42,098 nt of DNA, from assembly GCA_013001905.1 (NCBI GenBank), contig JABDLC010000080.1, positions 1 to 42,098 on the forward strand, read 5' to 3'. The notes under the pieces are model-generated. The model searched no databases and was not told the origin of the DNA. It saw only the letters and a list, made by a program, of their open reading frames with translations. Source of the stretch: Gammaproteobacteria bacterium. Lineage in GTDB: Bacteria > Pseudomonadota > Gammaproteobacteria > Steroidobacterales > GCA-2729495. Each line of letters opens with the position of its first letter. Position 1 is the first letter of the stretch. This document shows, one piece after another, positions 24,187-32,643 of the stretch. The translations under genes were made by a program, and so were the position numbers.

Positions 24187-25007
24187 TCCAGAAACTGACC
24201 GTTATTTTCCATGGTCAGTCCTTCCATGACCGCAATCATTTTCGCAACCGACTCGTCGGTCTCTATGGCGCCGGGCATCTTCATGCCGGGTGTGGTGTTG
24301 ACCTGACCCGGTGACAGCATGGTGACCACGACCCCATTGCGTTTGGTCTCAAGCGATAGTGTGTACATGAACATGTTTAGCCCGGCTTTGCTCGCGCGAT
24401 AGCTGTACATCATCGGCATCTTCGGGCTTAGTTCGAATGATCCGGCCTTGCTGCTGATAATGACGATCTTTTTCTGCGCGGATGCTTCAACATTGCTCAT
24501 AAAAGCTTCGCTCAACTTCAGCGGCGCAATGGCATTCACCTCGTAGCTGCGTCGGGCCATGTCCCAGTCGACCCCGTCGACGCGCTTAAACGCTGAGTTG
24601 TACCGGGGCACGATGCCGGCGTTGCTCAACAGAATATCGATTGGTGTGTCCGCGTACTTTGCAGCGAGCGCATCGATGCGTTCGAAATCGGTGACATCAA
24701 GTTGCTCGACCACGATGCGTGGGTTTGCCGCAGCCAGAGCCTGCAGTTCCTCGGCGGAGCCCGGCTTGCGGGCGGTGGCGATTATGTTCCAGCCGCGCTC
24801 AGCAAACTGTTCGACGAACTCGAGTCCGATGCCGCGGTTGGACCCGGTAATCAGCACCGTGGGCTGCTCGGCGCTGAGTGCAGACGGGTCGCCGATGGTG
24901 ACGTACGTTGCCGCAGGGGCGGCCTGCGAATCGCTAGCGGCGCTTGCGGCGCAGCCGCTGATAAAGGCGGTCAACGCCAGTGCAAAACAGGTCAGAACAA
25001 AGCGCAT
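24156..25007 (-). CDS. Short-chain dehydrogenase with a lipoprotein signal
   Basis: An SDR of 283 residues preceded by a lipoprotein signal: MRFVLTCFALALTAFISGC with cysteine 19 in an ISGC lipobox. The SDR parts look intact: cofactor loop TGSNRGIGL, NAG, catalytic Ser in IISSKAG and YRASK (YxxxK). SDRs use cytoplasmic NAD(P)H, so a membrane-anchored, presumably periplasmic copy is odd. GGAG seven bases upstream supports the start at 25007; the frame also continues to 25040, which would bury the signal. It overlaps the end of the ParA gene tail to tail. Confidence 0.82.
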   Translation of the reverse strand: MRFVLTCFALALTAFISGCAASAASDSQAAPAATYVTIGDPSALSAEQPTVLITGSNRGIGLEFVEQFAERGWNIIATARKPGSAEELQALAAANPRIVVEQLDVTDFERIDALAAKYADTPIDILLSNAGIVPRYNSAFKRVDGVDWDMARRSYEVNAIAPLKLSEAFMSNVEASAQKKIVIISSKAGSFELSPKMPMMYSYRASKAGLNMFMYTLSLETKRNGVVVTMLSPGQVNTTPGMKMPGAIETDESVAKMIAVMEGLTMENNGQFLDYEDGRVLAW

Positions 25008-25115
25008 GAGTAAACTCCGGTCGGGTAGTCGATGCTGCAAGTGGAGCAGACTGTAAACCCGCGCGGCGTTAGCAGCAACGTATCCGGTTGATACTGGTTG
25101 TGCTGCAGGCTGCGG

Positions 25116-25886
25116 CTATTGTATCCAGCGTATTTCGACAGCGGTGTCGGGTCCGACCACAGTGTTCCGCAGACCGTCCGGCATTTTGGCGGCCTCGGCA
25201 GTGACCGGGATACGCCCGCCCATTAATTCGGCTTTGGTTTGCGGATAGCGCGGGGTTTTGTCCGGTTCCGCGTAACCGGCGGGAAACACCGGCAGCATGT
25301 CCGGCGGACCATACTTGTCACTGGCGCCGAGCGTGTGCAGCATTTCATGCGCAACAACGAAGTTGTTGGTTTTACGCTGTGCATCATTGGCGAAGGCATT
25401 GACGATGCCGACCCGGCCTTTCTGCAACCCCACCGAATGTTCAAGCACCACTTTTTCTTCAGGGTCGAAGTAAACCAGAAACAGCGTGACGTCCGGTGTG
25501 GGCCTGTCGAGATGGCTCGTGACCTTGTGAGTCCACCAGCGCATTTCGAGACTCCACAATCCGATACGCAGGAAGTTTGCACCGAAAGGGGGTTCAGGCG
25601 GTGTCGTGTTCAGAGTCGGCCCGAGATTCATGCGCACGGGTCGGTCCACCGTAATTCCGTAACGCGCCGCTTCCCGTTCCATGAAGCGTTCAACGCCCTT
25701 AAAGTCAACCGCCGTCAGGCTGTCGATGTAGTTGGCGGTGGATTTCAGGCCGTCGCCATTGATCGGGTGCAGGTCGATCCAGAGTGTTTCTTTCCAGTCC
25801 GTGGCGTTTTGCGCAGACAAATAGCTGCTTAACCCGACCACGAACAGGAGCATTAACAAGGAGAATTTGCGCAAAAATTCCAGCAT
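25116..25886 (-). CDS. Probable metzincin-type zinc peptidase, exported or membrane-anchored
   Basis: A protein of 256 residues that I do not recognise as a named family. A hydrophobic segment (residues 8-24, LLMLLFVVGLSSYLSAQ) works as signal or anchor. Residues 180-190 are HEMLHTLGASD, which fits the metzincin zinc-binding pattern HExxHxxGxxH/D, with E181 as catalytic base. A metzincin Met-turn is not certain; a methionine occurs in AELMGG about 35 residues later. It is divergent from the MFS gene at 26005. Peptidase activity is inferred from the motif only. Confidence 0.7.
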   Translation of the reverse strand: MLEFLRKFSLLMLLFVVGLSSYLSAQNATDWKETLWIDLHPINGDGLKSTANYIDSLTAVDFKGVERFMEREAARYGITVDRPVRMNLGPTLNTTPPEPPFGANFLRIGLWSLEMRWWTHKVTSHLDRPTPDVTLFLVYFDPEEKVVLEHSVGLQKGRVGIVNAFANDAQRKTNNFVVAHEMLHTLGASDKYGPPDMLPVFPAGYAEPDKTPRYPQTKAELMGGRIPVTAEAAKMPDGLRNTVVGPDTAVEIRWIQ

Positions 25887-26004
25887 CCGGACTACGATAC
25901 GCAGTCGAACGACAGGAAAACGTGATGCAGGTATCAGCGTGCTAGACTAGCCGCGCCGTGCAGAAGGGCCGCAAACGCCCGCCAATCAAGCCTGAGGGGG
26001 ACTC

Positions 26005-27147
26005 ATGGACAGAAACGCACCGCTCGCCATTGTTACCGCTGTGGTCGTAAGCGTCGTGGGGGTTTTCGGCCTCATGACGCAGCCGATGGTCGTCGGCGTG
26101 TATGCCGACATGCTGGGTTTCGAATATCAGCAGGGCGGCAATGTGATCATCGCGGAAATTGCCGGCGGTGCGCTCGCATCGATACTGGCCATGTTCTGGA
26201 TCAATCGCGTCAACTGGCGCGTGGCGGTTTTCTTCGCGCTCGTGTGTGTAGCGGCCGGCAATGTGCTGGCGACGCTGCAAACTGACGCGCAGATTGTCAC
26301 GGCGATTCGTTTCGCGGTGGGCTTTCTCGGACAGGGCACCGCGTTTGCGATCGGTATTTCGATGATCGGTAACACCAGCGATCCGGATCGCAATTTCGGT
26401 TTCGTCATCGCGGCGCAGGTCGGTTTCGGTGTGCTCGCGATGGCGACGCTGCGGCCACTGGTCGACAGTTTCGGTTCCATCGGTGGAATGTATTTGCCGC
26501 TGGCAGGGGTGGCGGTCATTGGGCTGGCTTTTGTCCGCTATGTCCCGTCGGGGCCCGCGCAGAAGGATCATCAGCTGGCCGAGGGTGACGGCTCTCTGGC
26601 GCTGCCGGTTGCAGGTCTTGTGGCGATGCTGATCTGGTGTTGCGGGCTTGGCGCCATCTGGACCTTCGTTGAGCGTATCGCGGTAGCTGGCGGGCTTGAG
26701 TCTGCCCAGGCGCTGGGTTCGCTGGCGATCAGTTCGGCGGTCGCGATTGTGGGCGCGCTGCTTGCCGCCACGCTCGCAGCCAAAGGCGTCGGCCGGTTCT
26801 TACCGGTTACCATCGCGCTGCTCGCGCAGATTGCCGTTGCCTGGTTTATTCAGGGGGAGATCACCTTCTGGGAGCTCGTCATCAAGGCATCCATTTTTCA
26901 GGTTTTCTGGAACCTGACCGGGCCCTTTCTCATGGGCGCCATTGCAGCGTCCGACACGCGCGGCAAGGTCGCGGTGTTAATTCCCGCCGCACAGACCAGC
27001 GGGTTCTTTGTAGGCCCCGCCATCGCTGCCGGGTTTATGGATAGCGCCGGATTGTCGGCCGCCAACCTGACAGCCATCGTCTGTTGTGCGATTGCGCTGG
27101 CGATTTTTATTCCACTTGCAGCGAAGCTGAAAGCCGCAAATATTTGA
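26005..27147 (+). CDS. MFS transporter
   Basis: A membrane protein of 380 residues with roughly 11-12 hydrophobic helices spread evenly, the pattern of a major facilitator carrier. The N-terminus MDRNAPLAIVTAVVVSVVGVFGLMTQPMVVG has no signal peptide. GAGGGGG lies 7 bases before the ATG. The substrate cannot be read from the sequence. It converges on apbE with a 13-base gap. Confidence 0.8.
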   Translation: MDRNAPLAIVTAVVVSVVGVFGLMTQPMVVGVYADMLGFEYQQGGNVIIAEIAGGALASILAMFWINRVNWRVAVFFALVCVAAGNVLATLQTDAQIVTAIRFAVGFLGQGTAFAIGISMIGNTSDPDRNFGFVIAAQVGFGVLAMATLRPLVDSFGSIGGMYLPLAGVAVIGLAFVRYVPSGPAQKDHQLAEGDGSLALPVAGLVAMLIWCCGLGAIWTFVERIAVAGGLESAQALGSLAISSAVAIVGALLAATLAAKGVGRFLPVTIALLAQIAVAWFIQGEITFWELVIKASIFQVFWNLTGPFLMGAIAASDTRGKVAVLIPAAQTSGFFVGPAIAAGFMDSAGLSAANLTAIVCCAIALAIFIPLAAKLKAANI

Positions 27148-27160
27148 CGGGTGTCGTTGT

Positions 27161-28213
27161 TCAGTCAGGCTCGTAGCTGACCAGATAATCGGCGAACTTC
27201 GTGCTTTGCCGAACGCGCAATCCGGTGGCCGTGCGCTCGGTCAACAGTGCGGCCAGACCTTCGCGTTCAGCAAGCTCCATTCCCGCATCCGGCCCGAGCA
27301 CCATGAGTGCCGTGGCAAGCGCATCTGCCTGCGCGGCGGCCGGCGCAATCACCGAGACTGCCGCCAGCCCGTTGCTCACCGGTGTTGCTGTTACCGGATT
27401 GATGGTGTGGCTGATCCGCGTGTCGTTCATAACGTAGTAATTGCGGTAGTCGCCGGAGCTCGCGACCGCCTGATCACGCGGCTCGATCACGTAATCGATC
27501 AGGGGGTAATCCGCATTGGGCGGCTCGATGCCGATGCGCCAGCGCTGGCCGTCCGGACGGTTGCCGGCCACACGCACCTCGCCACCGATTTCAACGAGAT
27601 AGTTGCGTATGCCTTCCTGTTCCAACAAATAGGCGAGCTGATCCACCGCATAGCCCTTCGCGATGGCGGAGAGATCAATGCGCAGCTTGGGGTCGTCTTT
27701 TCGCAATCCCGGCGGACTCATGCGGACGTGGAGCTTGCGGTAGTCCGTCGTGCGTCGCGCAGCTTCGACGGCCGCGTCGGTGGGTGCGGACACCGGCGCT
27801 GCCGTCACATTCGCGTCGGGGCCGAAGCCCCATTCATCGACCGCAGGCGCTACCGTGATGTCGAACGCGCCGTCGCTCAGCTGACTGATTTGTGCAGACA
27901 GCTCGGCGACCGATGCCAGTTCCGCCGATACCGCAAACCACTCAACACCGCTATGGCGATTGAATGCGCTGACTTCTGACTCCGGCTCATAGTGCGAAAA
28001 AATCCGCGTAAGCTCATCGAGGCGCTGACTGATCAGCGCGTTCAGGGTTGCCGCGCAATCGGGCAAATCGCAGCCGGCGGCGCGCACGACCCAGCCGGTG
28101 CCCATCGTGCGGCCACTGATCTTCGTGTCGGCCGTACTTGGCTGGCATCCGCTGACGATACTTGCCACGATGCCCGCAGATAGCAGTGCCGTCAGTAATT
28201 CAGGGAGTCTCAT
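27161..28213 (-). CDS. apbE: FAD:protein FMN transferase (ApbE lipoprotein)
   Basis: A 350-residue ApbE-type enzyme that attaches FMN covalently to Ser/Thr of partner flavoproteins in the periplasm. The start at 28213 opens a signal peptide ending in lipobox VSGC. Conserved parts: GRTMGTGWVV, LDELTRIFSHYEPESEVSAFN, DLSAIAKGYAVDQL, YLVEIGGEVRVAG and SHTINPVTATPVSNGLAAVSVIAP. The frame extends upstream to 28435, but that stretch lies inside the divergent LLM gene. No RnfG, NqrC or other known ApbE substrate is in the window. Confidence 0.93.
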   Translation of the reverse strand: MRLPELLTALLSAGIVASIVSGCQPSTADTKISGRTMGTGWVVRAAGCDLPDCAATLNALISQRLDELTRIFSHYEPESEVSAFNRHSGVEWFAVSAELASVAELSAQISQLSDGAFDITVAPAVDEWGFGPDANVTAAPVSAPTDAAVEAARRTTDYRKLHVRMSPPGLRKDDPKLRIDLSAIAKGYAVDQLAYLLEQEGIRNYLVEIGGEVRVAGNRPDGQRWRIGIEPPNADYPLIDYVIEPRDQAVASSGDYRNYYVMNDTRISHTINPVTATPVSNGLAAVSVIAPAAAQADALATALMVLGPDAGMELAEREGLAALLTERTATGLRVRQSTKFADYLVSYEPD

Positions 28214-28262
28214 GGCAGCAATATATCGCGAATCCTCAACCAAGCCTGTGCAGCGCTGATCC

Positions 28263-29273
28263 GTGCGGGTACAGATATTTCTGGAAGCCGGGATACCGCC
28301 GGCACGGGTTGCAGAGCTCGGCGCGTTGGCTGAGCAGGCGGGGATACAAACGCTGTGGGCGTCGAGTTTTCCGGGTAAGCGTGAGCCGCTGCTGTGCTTG
28401 TCCGCACTGGCGGCGAACCGGCCCGCGATCCGCATCGGAGCGGTGCCGCTCAGCCCCTATGAAACCCATCCGCTGAAAATGGCCGAGGGTCTGTTGACGC
28501 TCAACGAAATGTCAGGCGGGCGAATGGCGGCCACCATCGGCGGTATGGGGCATTCGGTGATGCGCGTCACGGGCCTGACCCCGGACCGGCGTGTTTCTGC
28601 GGTGCGTGACTGCGTACAGATCATTCGCGCGGCGGCCTCCGGCGACATGCAGGATTACCACGGCAAGGTCTATACGCTGCAGAACTATCAGGCGGACTGG
28701 CTGACGGCGCCGCCGCCGTTGTTGTACGTCGGGGCCAACGGGCCGCAGATGCTGCGCATGGCGGGCAATGTGGCCGACGGTGTCATGCTCAGTGATGTGC
28801 CGCTTGAGCTAATGGGCGAAGTGCACGGCCACATGCGTCGCGGGCGCGACGACGGCGAGCTGCACGGCAAACCCCTGCGGGTCGCAAACTTCTTCGCCTG
28901 GCATATCAAAGAAGACAAGGCGGCGGCAGTCGCGGAAGCGCGCATGGAAATGATCTGGCGCGGATTATTGCAGCCCTGGCACACCATTCCGTTTCTCGGT
29001 GAGGACGACGCGGCCTTTATCGACAGCAAGCGGGATGCATTTCTGCAGGCGTTTCTGCAACGTACCCCCGACATCGACGATGTCCCGGAGCATCTGATTG
29101 AGAAGCTGGTCGACCACCTGACATTCACCGGCGGGCCCGACGATATTGATGCGGTCGCCGAGAAGCTGAATGAGTTTGCCGGCGCCGGGCTTGATGAAGT
29201 GACGCTGAAAATTCACGGCGATGCAGAAGAAGCCATTCGTTTAATCGGCGAACGGCTTATCCCGGCGCTTTAA
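28263..29273 (+). CDS. LLM-class (luciferase-like) flavin oxidoreductase
   Basis: A 336-residue TIM-barrel protein of the bacterial luciferase / F420-dependent reductase superfamily. MAEGLLTLNEMSGGRMAATIGGMG is the typical mid-barrel signature, and PPLLYVGANGPQMLRMAG is the flavin or F420 phosphate-binding region. The cofactor (FMN or F420) and substrate are not determined. Translation starts at GTG 28263, 49 bases from the divergent apbE start. An SDR gene follows 46 bases downstream and may be in the same pathway. Confidence 0.88.
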   Translation: MRVQIFLEAGIPPARVAELGALAEQAGIQTLWASSFPGKREPLLCLSALAANRPAIRIGAVPLSPYETHPLKMAEGLLTLNEMSGGRMAATIGGMGHSVMRVTGLTPDRRVSAVRDCVQIIRAAASGDMQDYHGKVYTLQNYQADWLTAPPPLLYVGANGPQMLRMAGNVADGVMLSDVPLELMGEVHGHMRRGRDDGELHGKPLRVANFFAWHIKEDKAAAVAEARMEMIWRGLLQPWHTIPFLGEDDAAFIDSKRDAFLQAFLQRTPDIDDVPEHLIEKLVDHLTFTGGPDDIDAVAEKLNEFAGAGLDEVTLKIHGDAEEAIRLIGERLIPAL

Positions 29274-29276
29274 GGC

Positions 29277-29282
29277 TAGAAT
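29277..29282 (+). promoter_or_regulatory. Possible -10 box before the SDR gene
   Basis: TAGAAT lies 37 bases upstream of the SDR ATG, just after the LLM stop codon. No clear -35 was found, so this is a weak call. Confidence 0.25.
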
Positions 29283-29319
29283 AAGTAATCGCAATGGTGG
29301 CAGGACAACGGGACTATTC

Positions 29320-30117
29320 ATGAACGTAGTCATTACAGGCAGCACCAAAGGTATAGGGCTCGGCATGGCGCGCGAGTTTCTGGAACGCGGGCACAACGTG
29401 ATGATCTCAAGCCGCACCCCGCAGGCCGTCGATAACGTAGTGGCAGAGTTTCGTGAAGCCTATCCGGAACGCAACGTGGCGGGCCGGGTGTGCGATGTCG
29501 GTGATTACGGTCAGGTGCAGAATCTGTGGGACCGTGCCTTCGAAATACTGGGTTCCGTGGATATCTGGGTCAACAACGCCGGCGTCGAGACCGGCGCGGA
29601 TCTGTTTTATAAGCAGGATCGAAAAACCATCGAGGCGACGATCAATACCAACATGACTGGTCTGATGTACTGCAATCAGATTGCGATCAATGGCATGTAC
29701 AAGCAGGGTGGCGGAAAGATTTTCAACATGGAGGGCTTCGGCAGCAACGGCATGGTGCGGCCGCGCGTCTCTGTGTATGGCACGACCAAATGCGGTGTGC
29801 GTTACTTCACCAAAGCGGTGGCGGCGGAGCTGGAAGGATCGCCCGTGAAAGTCTGCTACCTCAGTCCGGGCATTGTGATTACCGACCTGCTGGTGCCGCC
29901 TCCGGACGAGCGTGGTGAGGGGTGGGAGCAGTCAAAGAAAATTCTCAATCTGCTGGCCGACACCGTTGAGACGGTCACGCCGTTTCTGGTCGAGGGCATG
30001 CTGGCGGTGAAAGAGGGCGGTGAAGCTGTGCGCTGGCTGACGCCCGGAAAAATAATTAAGCGCAAGCTACAGTCGTATGTGCGCAAGCGCGATGTGTTTA
30101 CACCGCTCGGTTACTGA
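29320..30117 (+). CDS. Short-chain dehydrogenase/reductase
   Basis: A classical cytoplasmic SDR of 265 residues. TGSTKGIGLGMA binds the dinucleotide, NNAGVETGADL is the NAG motif, and YGTTK supplies YxxxK. The catalytic serine position falls near NMEGFGSNG, with some doubt about the exact residue. Sequence features such as KIFNMEGFGSNG recall the chlorophyll b reductase/NYC1-like SDR branch also found in bacteria, whose bacterial substrates are unknown. It ends seven bases before the converging gtrA-like gene. Confidence 0.87.
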   Translation: MNVVITGSTKGIGLGMAREFLERGHNVMISSRTPQAVDNVVAEFREAYPERNVAGRVCDVGDYGQVQNLWDRAFEILGSVDIWVNNAGVETGADLFYKQDRKTIEATINTNMTGLMYCNQIAINGMYKQGGGKIFNMEGFGSNGMVRPRVSVYGTTKCGVRYFTKAVAAELEGSPVKVCYLSPGIVITDLLVPPPDERGEGWEQSKKILNLLADTVETVTPFLVEGMLAVKEGGEAVRWLTPGKIIKRKLQSYVRKRDVFTPLGY

Positions 30118-30124
30118 CTGGCTT

Positions 30125-30577
30125 CTAGTCTGACTCTGTCGGGTCGCCGGTAAAGACGAAGAAGCGCATTCCGATGTAGTTAAAGATCAGGCCTGATGCG
30201 CAACCGGCCGCCAGCGCAACGAGCGGCTGCGCCGCCATGAATTCGCTGAGCGCAATGCACAGCGAGTACACCCCGAGGTTGACGGCCATGCTGATGAACT
30301 GCAGGAACAGGTAGCGGCTGTATTCGCGCCGTTTACTCGACAGCTTGCCATCGCTGAACACGTATTCGCGGTTAAGCAGCCAGGTTGTCGTCAGCGCCGT
30401 GGCGAAAGAGATGCCGCGTGCCGAGTAGTTACCCCAGCCGAAGCCGTAGACGAGCAGCGCCAGCACCGCAGCATCCACCACGAGCCCGATCGTGCCGACC
30501 ACGAGGAAGCCGGGCAGACGATCGGGCATCGCATTCAGCAGGGTCCTGAACATGGGCGGTTGGGCACTCAGCAGCAT
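30125..30577 (-). CDS. GtrA-family membrane protein (flippase)
   Basis: A 150-residue protein with four hydrophobic helices in the GtrA family: FLVVGTIGLVVDAAVLALL, NREYVFSDG and FNYIGMRFFVF are the usual landmarks. GtrA proteins are thought to flip polyprenyl-phosphate-linked sugars to the periplasm. A GT2 enzyme (32644-33597) and a large membrane protein (from 30715) nearby complete a GtrA/GtrB/GtrC-like set. It is divergent from the large membrane protein gene with an intergenic gap of about 137 bases. Confidence 0.9.
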   Translation of the reverse strand: MLLSAQPPMFRTLLNAMPDRLPGFLVVGTIGLVVDAAVLALLVYGFGWGNYSARGISFATALTTTWLLNREYVFSDGKLSSKRREYSRYLFLQFISMAVNLGVYSLCIALSEFMAAQPLVALAAGCASGLIFNYIGMRFFVFTGDPTESD

Positions 30578-30714
30578 TCAATGGGCCAGATTCTACGGTT
30601 TATGCGGTCTGCGGGCATCCCGAGGTGTGACGCAGGTTGTAGGTGAAGTGACATAAATAAGGCACACTTTCTGCTACTTGGGCTGGTGTATTGCCTGCGG
30701 GAGACTGGTACCTC

Positions 30715-32610
30715 TTGAAAAAGCGCATTAATCGTTACACTGCGGACACGTCGACGTTCCTGCCGAACAGCGTGTTTCTGGCAGTTCTGGCGTGCGTCGG
30801 CTGGTGGCTTTACAAAGCCGGCGAGACGCCGCTGGTCACTTTTTTGCCCTTCTCGGACTACTGGCAATACGTCGCCGCTGTGCGCGAGCTCATTGCCAAC
30901 TTCACGGCGCCCGGCAATCCGGTCATTGCGTCGGATGATGTCAGCGTTGCCTACAATCCCTACCTTGCGGTTCTGGCTTTAATCGCCAAGGCCTTCGGTC
31001 TGGACGCCATGCAGGCGATGGCGGTCGGCGCCGCACTCAACCTGTTGCTGATTGCCGCCGGCGTGCGGTTGTTTATGCAGGCCTATTTCCGCCATGCGTG
31101 GGCACCGGCCCTCGGGCTCATTGTTGTGTTTTTCGGCTGGGGGATCGGCTGGAACCAGCACAACGTTTACCAGTTGGGCAGCTTTCTGCACACCGCATCG
31201 TATCCGTCTGCGTTTGTGTTCGGCGTGAGCCTGATCGCCTTCCGGCTGACGGTGCAGATGCTTAGCAACGATTCCCTGACAACGCTATGGGCGGCGCTGC
31301 TCGCGGTGGCTGCCGCAGTGATGTTCCTTTGCGATCCGCCAACCAGCACGTTCGGGATCGTCGGATGTCTGTTGCTGATACTGACAGAGCCAACCGGGGA
31401 CCGGCTGAACCGCCTGTTTGCTGCGGCGATGTTGCTGGCCGGTCTCGGTGTTGCCGAGGTGTGGCCTTATTTTTCGCCCTGGTCGGCAGCGCTCGGTCTA
31501 TACCCGGGCAGCTCCGGCTTCGTGCTCGCGGAGTGGCTGATGCCGGCGCAGCGTCTGATGTCGGGCGTCTGGAATACCGCGTTGTACAGCCCGTCACTGG
31601 TAGCGGCGACACTGGGTATTGCTCTGGTCGGCGTGCCGATTGTGATTCTGTTAGGCGCGCAGCGCCGGCAGCGCTTCATCGTCATAGGCGCGGTTTTGAT
31701 GCTGCTGCCTTATGTGCTGAATCTGTTATTTCCGATTCCGCAGGCAGAACGGTTCATTGTGTTTGTCGCGTTTTATTTGCAGCTCGCGATGGTCTGGGGC
31801 TGGCTGCGTATGATTGACGCGTGGAATGAAATACCGCGGTCTACGATGGCAGCGCCCGCATTGCTCGCCAGTGTCGTTGCCGGCGCCGGTATGGTTACGA
31901 TGAACGTGTGGATGGCAGAGCTCGAGTTCGCGGGCAAGCGGATTACGCCGCGGCCGCTGGGCGTTGCGGATGTGCGCACGCTTCCCGATGGTCTCAGCGT
32001 TGACCAGTTGTACGATGAATTGTTTGCTGACGTGCCGGAGGACGCGGTCGTGCTCAGTTCCGCAGACGACGGGCATGCGCTGGCGGCGCTTAGCCACAAA
32101 GGTGTGTCCGCCCGGTTCGTTGATCCGACCGTCGCCGACTGGCGTGACCGCTATCTCGATACGCACGCATTTTTCTTCATGCCCGTTTCCGAACTGCAGC
32201 GCGTGGCGGTCGTACAGAAATACGACGCCAGTCATGTGCTGCTGAATACAGCGATTCCGAGTGTTGCCAATTTCGCCGCGCCCTGGGCGGCAAACTACGG
32301 GCAGCTGGTAGCCAGTCGCGGCGACTACCGTGTCTATGCGCTGTCGCCGGCACTTCATGATGTCGTGCTGCCCGAGCCGGAGCCTGAAGTTGTGGCAAGT
32401 GAGAAAGACGAGCCGAGCCCGGCTGCCGAACCGGTTCCCGCGCCGGTTCAGGCCCGCGCCCAACGGCCGTCACGCGCGGCGACAGATATTGATTCCGGTA
32501 ACGCTGTTGCCGAGGAAGAAACTGCAGCGGAGGAGGCGGAACAGCCGGCACGCAGTTTCGGCGCACCGATTAGTGCACCTGTGCTCGATCCGCGCCGCCA
32601 CGGCGGCTAA
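30715..32610 (+). CDS. Large polytopic membrane protein, GT-C-like glycosyltransferase candidate
   Basis: A protein of about 631 residues. After a short N-terminus it has some ten hydrophobic helices up to about residue 405, then a soluble domain (LPDGLSVDQLYDELFADVPEDAVVL and onward) and a tail of Pro, Glu and Ala that is probably disordered. Many helices followed by a periplasmic domain is the layout of GT-C enzymes that use lipid-linked sugars. I saw no decisive catalytic motif, although acidic residues in the first loop (FSDYWQY) would fit. The start is uncertain: TTG at 30715 has GGAG 11 bases upstream; an in-frame TTG at 30691 has none. GtrA and GT2 genes flank it. Confidence 0.68.
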   Translation: MKKRINRYTADTSTFLPNSVFLAVLACVGWWLYKAGETPLVTFLPFSDYWQYVAAVRELIANFTAPGNPVIASDDVSVAYNPYLAVLALIAKAFGLDAMQAMAVGAALNLLLIAAGVRLFMQAYFRHAWAPALGLIVVFFGWGIGWNQHNVYQLGSFLHTASYPSAFVFGVSLIAFRLTVQMLSNDSLTTLWAALLAVAAAVMFLCDPPTSTFGIVGCLLLILTEPTGDRLNRLFAAAMLLAGLGVAEVWPYFSPWSAALGLYPGSSGFVLAEWLMPAQRLMSGVWNTALYSPSLVAATLGIALVGVPIVILLGAQRRQRFIVIGAVLMLLPYVLNLLFPIPQAERFIVFVAFYLQLAMVWGWLRMIDAWNEIPRSTMAAPALLASVVAGAGMVTMNVWMAELEFAGKRITPRPLGVADVRTLPDGLSVDQLYDELFADVPEDAVVLSSADDGHALAALSHKGVSARFVDPTVADWRDRYLDTHAFFFMPVSELQRVAVVQKYDASHVLLNTAIPSVANFAAPWAANYGQLVASRGDYRVYALSPALHDVVLPEPEPEVVASEKDEPSPAAEPVPAPVQARAQRPSRAATDIDSGNAVAEEETAAEEAEQPARSFGAPISAPVLDPRRHGG

Positions 32611-32643
32611 CAGCGCCACGCCAAGAGTTCGCTTCCGCAGTGG

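Noticed and set aside
28214-28435. N-terminal extension of the apbE frame
   Set aside because: It lies within the divergent LLM gene and would place the lipoprotein signal in the middle of the protein.
31726-32463. 245-residue minus-strand open frame in the large membrane protein gene
   Set aside because: Composition is unlike a real protein (Arg/His-rich) and it is antisense to a coherent membrane protein.
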